A DNA stretch of 9,595 nt from Alphaproteobacteria bacterium UBA3773 (lineage in GTDB: Bacteria > Pseudomonadota > Alphaproteobacteria > RF32 > CAG-239). Position 1 is the stretch's first letter; every line of letters begins with the position of its first letter. A model generated the notes under the pieces. It ran no database searches, was not told the DNA's origin, and was given only the letters and a program-made list of their open reading frames with translations. Of the stretch, positions 6,039-9,595 are shown one piece after another. The DNA is taken from assembly GCA_002372275.1 (NCBI GenBank), contig DFFP01000008.1, positions 1 to 9,595 of the forward strand, in the 5' to 3' direction. The translations under genes were made by a program, and so were the position numbers.

Positions 6039-6058
6039 TTAAAATAGAGTTTTTGAGA

Positions 6059-7519
6059 TTAACTTCGTCCGCTCTGCGTATGTTGAGCCATTGCCAAAAT
6101 TCCTTTTGTCGGATTATTGTTGTTTTTATTATTCTCAGATGCAAGAATCGGATCTTTTTTATTTTCATTATCTAAAACATGAGTTTCTATTGTTTCTTGA
6201 ACTTCTTTAGCCGCTTTGACACGATTATCTGCAAAATCCATTGCACGTTCATGATCATTTTTCATATTTTGCGCCAAAATCATTCTCTTAATTTCAGGGT
6301 TATGTTCATTATAAATATTTTCAAAAACCATTTTGGCACTGCTTTGCAGTTTATTCGGATCATCAAACTGTGCAGCTTTATTTTCGGGCAAAGTATAGCT
6401 AAAATCTAGATTCGGCACATAATTTTTAATATCTTCCGGCTTTAGAGTCATGGAATTATCAAACTGTTGACCGGCTTTTTCCAAACAAAGTTTTGTATGA
6501 TCAATCACAGCCTGCGTTCTTGTAATCGGCAATTCTGACAAAGGCACATTTAAGTCACCGCCGTTTGCCTTTAAGCGGGAAAATGTCGGCTCATTTTGTG
6601 CATTCACACCAGTATACATATACTCACGTGTTTCTTTTAAAACATAATCATATTCGACTTTTATGGATTTCGAGTCTGCTTTAAGTTGTGTCATATTCGG
6701 TTTTTCTTTCCAAACCTTAAGTTCTTTATTCTCAATAGCCTGCTGAGCTTTTTCAATCGCACTTTGATGTCTTGGATTATCGTTTTTCAAAGGAATTAAA
6801 TAATTATCTTTCTGAACTTCATAAAAATCATATCCTTCCTGCTTATCTTTTTTCACGGCAATAACGACAGAAGAATCATGCTTTGTTTCTTCCACATCGC
6901 AAACAACTCTGGAGCCTTTATGAACATCGGCATTTTGAATATATTGTGCTAAATCATTTTTGTTTTTTAAGTCAACTTTAACACTTCCCATATGATTTTG
7001 AGCATACAGATTATCAAAATACTCAATTGTTTTTTCAGGCGGAATATACCCTGTTTTTTGATTGGAAAACGATTTATCATAATCAGCGCTTGTTCTGGCA
7101 ATACCCTGAGATCTGAAATCAGCATTTCCTGCACCATATTCTTCTTTTTCATATTTATTGATGGCAGAAGCAATAGCCACATCCATATAAAGTGAAGAAG
7201 GCGCGGCATTGATATTATCTTTTGTGTTGTGATTTTTTAACGTATCGTAATACACATAAGCCTTTTGAACAACCGCACTTTTGGAAAACGCTGTATCTCC
7301 TGCACTTTCCATTTCGGCTTGACGTGTCGCAATCATTTGATTGTATTGATCAACAACATTATTTGAAAACTCTTGTTCCACCAAATTAAGAGCCGTCTGT
7401 CTATATGTATTGGCATGACAATCATATTGTTTATTTTGTTTTCCCGTCACATGAAATATCAGACCAATATCATTATATTCTTTAGGGTCATTATAATTTT
7501 CAAGAGATTTATCTGCCAT
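6059..7519 (-). CDS. 486-residue soluble protein of unknown family
   Basis: I do not recognise this protein. The start is ATG 7519, with AGGA 8 nt upstream in the GAATGAGGAAAACACC leader. The frame continues upstream to 7585, but that extension is a poor, hydrophobic leader without a ribosome site. There is no signal peptide or membrane segment, so it is cytoplasmic unless exported by a dedicated system. Two parts look ordered. Around Cys34, a Cys-His starts a helix (YDCHANTYRQTALNL). Around 200-245 a strand-rich block holds GSRVVC, KHDSSVVIAV and YDFYEV. A Cys at a helix start and a His before a beta strand recall papain-like cysteine peptidases, but this is only a resemblance. Residues 285-340 contain further beta-like segments, 395-450 are helical and highly charged, and 450-486 are Asn/Lys-rich and disordered. 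It heads the minus-strand set with the TerB-like and small genes, which suggests a joint role. Confidence 0.75.
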   Translation of the reverse strand: MADKSLENYNDPKEYNDIGLIFHVTGKQNKQYDCHANTYRQTALNLVEQEFSNNVVDQYNQMIATRQAEMESAGDTAFSKSAVVQKAYVYYDTLKNHNTKDNINAAPSSLYMDVAIASAINKYEKEEYGAGNADFRSQGIARTSADYDKSFSNQKTGYIPPEKTIEYFDNLYAQNHMGSVKVDLKNKNDLAQYIQNADVHKGSRVVCDVEETKHDSSVVIAVKKDKQEGYDFYEVQKDNYLIPLKNDNPRHQSAIEKAQQAIENKELKVWKEKPNMTQLKADSKSIKVEYDYVLKETREYMYTGVNAQNEPTFSRLKANGGDLNVPLSELPITRTQAVIDHTKLCLEKAGQQFDNSMTLKPEDIKNYVPNLDFSYTLPENKAAQFDDPNKLQSSAKMVFENIYNEHNPEIKRMILAQNMKNDHERAMDFADNRVKAAKEVQETIETHVLDNENKKDPILASENNKNNNNPTKGILAMAQHTQSGRS

Positions 7520-7648
7520 GGTGTTTTCCTCATTCAAAAATTCAAAAGCTGAAAACAAAATAACATAAGTTTTAACAAAGCACAACGTTTTAATAAAGGC
7601 TAAAAAAAATATTCACCCAAATGTCACAAATTTTTTGTAAAATTTTGC

Positions 7649-7676
7649 TTGAAATTTAAGTAAAATATGTTATATC
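7649..7676 (+). promoter_or_regulatory. Candidate rpsB promoter
   Basis: TTGAAA (7649-7654) and TATATC (7671-7676) are 16 nt apart. The start would fall near 7683, where the leader hairpins begin, giving a leader of about 137 nt. Between 7520 and 7648 the sequence is AT-rich; it must also hold the divergent promoter of the 486-residue gene, for which I see no clear match. Confidence 0.5.
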
Positions 7677-7683
7677 TTTCGCG

Positions 7684-7817
7684 AATCGGTAATGGTGCCG
7701 ATTTATAACAATACACACGCAAGCAAGGTGCTTTTCTTTTAAGTTTAAAAGATATGGCGCTCCGGTGCTCTTTTTCAGGGCTGAACGCTTGCGGAGGATT
7801 AACCGGAAAAGGATTAA
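7684..7817 (+). promoter_or_regulatory. Folded rpsB leader with doubled Shine-Dalgarno repeat
   Basis: The leader holds a 6-bp hairpin (AATCGG 7684-7689 with CCGATT 7698-7703), a small AAGC/GCTT stem, and a 7-bp AU hairpin at 7735-7752. Then two pairings compete: CTCCG (7760-7764) with CGGAG (7792-7796), and TCCGGT (7761-7766) with ACCGGA (7802-7807). The sequence AGGATTAA occurs twice (7795-7802 and 7810-7817); the first copy is part of a near-perfect GGAGG that has no start codon at the usual distance. Ribosomal protein S2 is known to repress its own operon through its leader in E. coli, so an autoregulatory site is plausible here. Confidence 0.45.
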
Positions 7818-7819
7818 AT

Positions 7820-8635
7820 ATGTCACTTCCTACTTTTACATTGCGTCAGCTCGTTGAAGCCGGCGTACACTTCGGCCACCACGCTCGTCGTTGGAACCCG
7901 AAAATGGCTCCTTTTATCTATGGAAAAAAGGACAACGTTCACATCATTGATTTGCGTCAAACATATCCGATGCTTTACACAGCTTTAAATGCTGCACGTG
8001 AAGTCGCCGCAAACGGTGGAAAAATTTTATTTGTTGCAACCAAAAAACAAGCTCAAGACGTTGTGAAAGAAAACGCCTTGCGTTGTGGTCAATATTATGT
8101 CAACTATCGTTGGCTCGGCGGAATGATGACAAACTGGAGAACAGTTCACAAGTCAATTACACGCCTTGCTAAATTAAACGAAATGTTTGAGAAAAACGAG
8201 ACTGAAGGTTACACCAAAAAAGAAATTTTGAATCTCAAAAAAGAGCAAGAAAAACTTTCTCTCTCATTGAACGGTATCATGAACATGGGCGGACAACCCG
8301 ACATGATTTTCGTCATTGATACCCCAAAAGAATCTTTGGCTATTAAAGAAGCCAAAAAACTCGGTATCCCTGTTGTCGGTATTGTTGATACAAACGCCGA
8401 CCCGACCGAAGTTGATTACCCGGTTCCGGGCAATGATGATGCCGTACGCGCTATTTCACTTTATTGTGAATTAATGAGCGCTGCCATTGTTGACGGTATG
8501 CAAGCCGAAATCGCCGCAAAAGGCGTTGAGGTCGCACCTGACATGACAGATGAATCTTCAAATGCTGAAGCAAAAGCACCGAAAAAACGTGCTCCTAAAA
8601 AAGCAAAAGCTGAAGAAGTTTCCGCTGCGCAATAA
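7820..8635 (+). CDS. rpsB: 30S ribosomal protein S2
   Basis: A 271-residue S2, essential for the small subunit, where it sits at the head-platform junction and helps to recruit S1. Both family signatures are present: the N-terminal VHFGHHARRWNPKMAPFIYG (16-35) with HIIDLRQTY after it, and the later PDMIFVIDTPKESLAIKEA followed by LGIPVVGIVDTNADP and YPVPGNDDAVRAI. ATG 7820 is chosen because AAAAGGA (7807-7813) lies 6 nt upstream and the product then begins MSLPTFTLRQL as S2 proteins do. An in-frame ATG at 7754 would add 22 residues absent from S2 and lacks a ribosome site. The C-terminal 30 residues form an Ala/Lys/Glu-rich tail (PKKRAPKKAKAEE) longer than in E. coli, typical of alphaproteobacterial S2. 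tsf follows after 61 nt, the usual order. Confidence 0.98.
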   Translation: MSLPTFTLRQLVEAGVHFGHHARRWNPKMAPFIYGKKDNVHIIDLRQTYPMLYTALNAAREVAANGGKILFVATKKQAQDVVKENALRCGQYYVNYRWLGGMMTNWRTVHKSITRLAKLNEMFEKNETEGYTKKEILNLKKEQEKLSLSLNGIMNMGGQPDMIFVIDTPKESLAIKEAKKLGIPVVGIVDTNADPTEVDYPVPGNDDAVRAISLYCELMSAAIVDGMQAEIAAKGVEVAPDMTDESSNAEAKAPKKRAPKKAKAEEVSAAQ

Positions 8636-8644
8636 ATTTCATCC

Positions 8645-8678
8645 GGCGGCGAAAAGCTCGCCGCCTTTGTTTTAATTT
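8645..8678 (+). terminator. rpsB-tsf intergenic attenuator/terminator
   Basis: GGCGGCG (8645-8651) pairs perfectly with CGCCGCC (8659-8665) around AAAAGCT, then TTTGTTTTAATTT. It begins 10 nt after the rpsB stop and lies before the tsf ribosome site. In E. coli a partial terminator at the same place lowers tsf relative to rpsB; the interrupted T run here would likewise give partial read-through. Confidence 0.8.
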
Positions 8679-8696
8679 AATATAAAGGAAAATAAA

Positions 8697-9595
8697 ATGG
8701 CAGAAATTACAGCCGAACGCGTCAAAGAATTAAGAGAGATGACCGGTGCCGGAATGCTTGACTGCAAAAAAGCTTTGGTTGAAGCAAACGGCGAAATGGA
8801 GCAAGCTGTTGATATTTTAAGAAAAAAAGGTTTAGCAACCGCTGCTAAAAAAGCCAGCCGCATTGCAGCCGAAGGTTTAGTTTCACTTTTGGTTGAAGGA
8901 AACAAAGGTGCCTTGGTTGAAGTCAACTCCGAAACAGACTTTGTCGCCAAAAACGAGATCTTCCAAGAATATGTTCAAGATGCCGCCAAAGTTGCACTTC
9001 TTTCAGATGGCGATATTGAAAAGATGAAAGCTTTCGGATGTCCGAAATGCGGAAAGTCTTTTGGTGAGCGCTTAACAGACATGATTGCAAAAATCGGCGA
9101 AAACTTAAATTTAAGACGTGCTGAACTCTTGAGTGTTTCAAATGGTGTTGTCGCTTCATATATGCACAGTGCCTTAAAGCCGAATTTGGGTCGTATCGGT
9201 GTTTTGGTCGCTCTTGAATCCGAAGCCGATAAAGAAAAATTGGCTGAGCTTGGCAAACACATTGCCATGCATATTGCAGCATCATCTCCGCTCTTTTTAG
9301 ATATTGCACATGTTGACGCTCAAGCCGTTGAACATGAAAGAAGCATTTATGCCGAACAAGCAAGAGCTTCAGGAAAACCTGAAAACATCATCGAAAAGAT
9401 GGTCGAAGGCAGAGTCAGAAAATATTATGAAGAAGTTGTTTTAGAAGAACAAGCTTACATCATGGATCCTGACAAAAAGGTCAAAGATGTCATCAGTGAT
9501 GCCGAAAAAGAACTCGGAACATCAATTAAAATGACAGGCTATGTCCGCTTTAAGCTCGGTGAAGGCTTGCAAAAGAAAGAAGAAGATTTTGCTGC
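8697..9595 (+). CDS. tsf: Elongation factor Ts (C-terminus cut by window edge)
   Basis: EF-Ts is the guanine-nucleotide exchange factor that releases GDP from EF-Tu. 299 residues are visible and the frame is open at the edge. The N-terminal UBA-like domain has ITAERVKELREMTGAGMLDC (4-23), and the conserved TDFV motif at 80-83 includes Phe82, the residue that inserts into EF-Tu. The core continues with KIGENLNLRRAELL (132-145). The last visible residues, GEGLQKKEEDFA, correspond to the family's C-terminal GEGIEKKxxDFAxEV, so only a few residues are missing. The start has AAAGGA 8 nt upstream. Odd point: residues 112-120 read AFGCPKCGK, a Cys-x-x-Cys where alphaproteobacterial EF-Ts usually has a YPGTGK-like turn. 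The downstream gene is outside the window; pyrH or frr usually follows. Confidence 0.97.
   Translation, partial: MAEITAERVKELREMTGAGMLDCKKALVEANGEMEQAVDILRKKGLATAAKKASRIAAEGLVSLLVEGNKGALVEVNSETDFVAKNEIFQEYVQDAAKVALLSDGDIEKMKAFGCPKCGKSFGERLTDMIAKIGENLNLRRAELLSVSNGVVASYMHSALKPNLGRIGVLVALESEADKEKLAELGKHIAMHIAASSPLFLDIAHVDAQAVEHERSIYAEQARASGKPENIIEKMVEGRVRKYYEEVVLEEQAYIMDPDKKVKDVISDAEKELGTSIKMTGYVRFKLGEGLQKKEEDFA

Noticed and set aside
7520..7585. N-terminal extension of the 486-residue protein to 7585
   Set aside because: The extension lacks a ribosome site, while AGGA lies 8 nt before ATG 7519.
7754..7819. In-frame upstream ATG that would lengthen S2 by 22 residues
   Set aside because: No ribosome site precedes it, the added residues are not part of S2, and the stretch is better explained as a folded leader with the ribosome site for ATG 7820.
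4433..7819. A second copy of the tRNA-Ser 3' end as attachment site
   Set aside because: No repeat of the T-arm/acceptor end is visible downstream, and no integrase gene is present.
8672..9363. Several long minus-strand frames opposite tsf
   Set aside because: The plus strand clearly encodes EF-Ts through the whole stretch; the minus frames are composition shadows.
1..9595. CRISPR array, insertion sequence or transposase
   Set aside because: No regularly spaced repeats, terminal inverted repeats or transposase-like frame are seen on either strand.

Overview
The window looks like chromosomal DNA from an AT-rich Gram-negative bacterium, most likely an alphaproteobacterium. It has kdsA (Kdo for lipopolysaccharide), an exported beta-rich protein that looks like an outer-membrane barrel, S2 and EF-Ts of alphaproteobacterial style, and a squalene/phytoene-synthase-fold protein of the kind common in that class. 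Lineage is an inference from protein resemblance, not from a marker search.

Layout. Bases 1-2332 (+) hold three closely spaced genes: the end of a charged, low-complexity protein, a prenyl-synthase-fold protein with altered aspartate motifs, and an exported barrel-like protein, closed by a strong terminator at 2345-2395. Bases 2456-4099 (-) hold kdsA with its own terminator, then a roughly 250-nt structured RNA with no reading frame, then a small exported thermonuclease. The RNA has a long closing helix, several internal hairpins and an intrinsic terminator just before the nuclease start. G-U wobbles in four helices show that it folds on the minus strand. Its closing helix and the terminator share five bases, so it may be a switch or attenuator as well as, or instead of, a free-standing small RNA. 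I could not match it to a known RNA class.

Bases 4233-4492 (+) hold a good promoter, a GC-rich folded leader, tRNA-Ser(UGA) with encoded CCA, and a terminator. The leader contains a perfect 10-nt complement to the tRNA anticodon arm. Bases 4507-7519 look accessory: a P-loop kinase-like protein (+), then a convergent minus-strand set made of a 486-residue protein of unknown family, a TerB-like protein and a small protein overlapping it by 14 nt.

Bases 7649-9595 (+) are the conserved rpsB-tsf operon with a promoter, a folded S2 leader carrying two Shine-Dalgarno-like repeats, an attenuator-type hairpin between the genes, and tsf running off the window a few codons before its expected end. The EF-Ts carries an unusual Cys-x-x-Cys.
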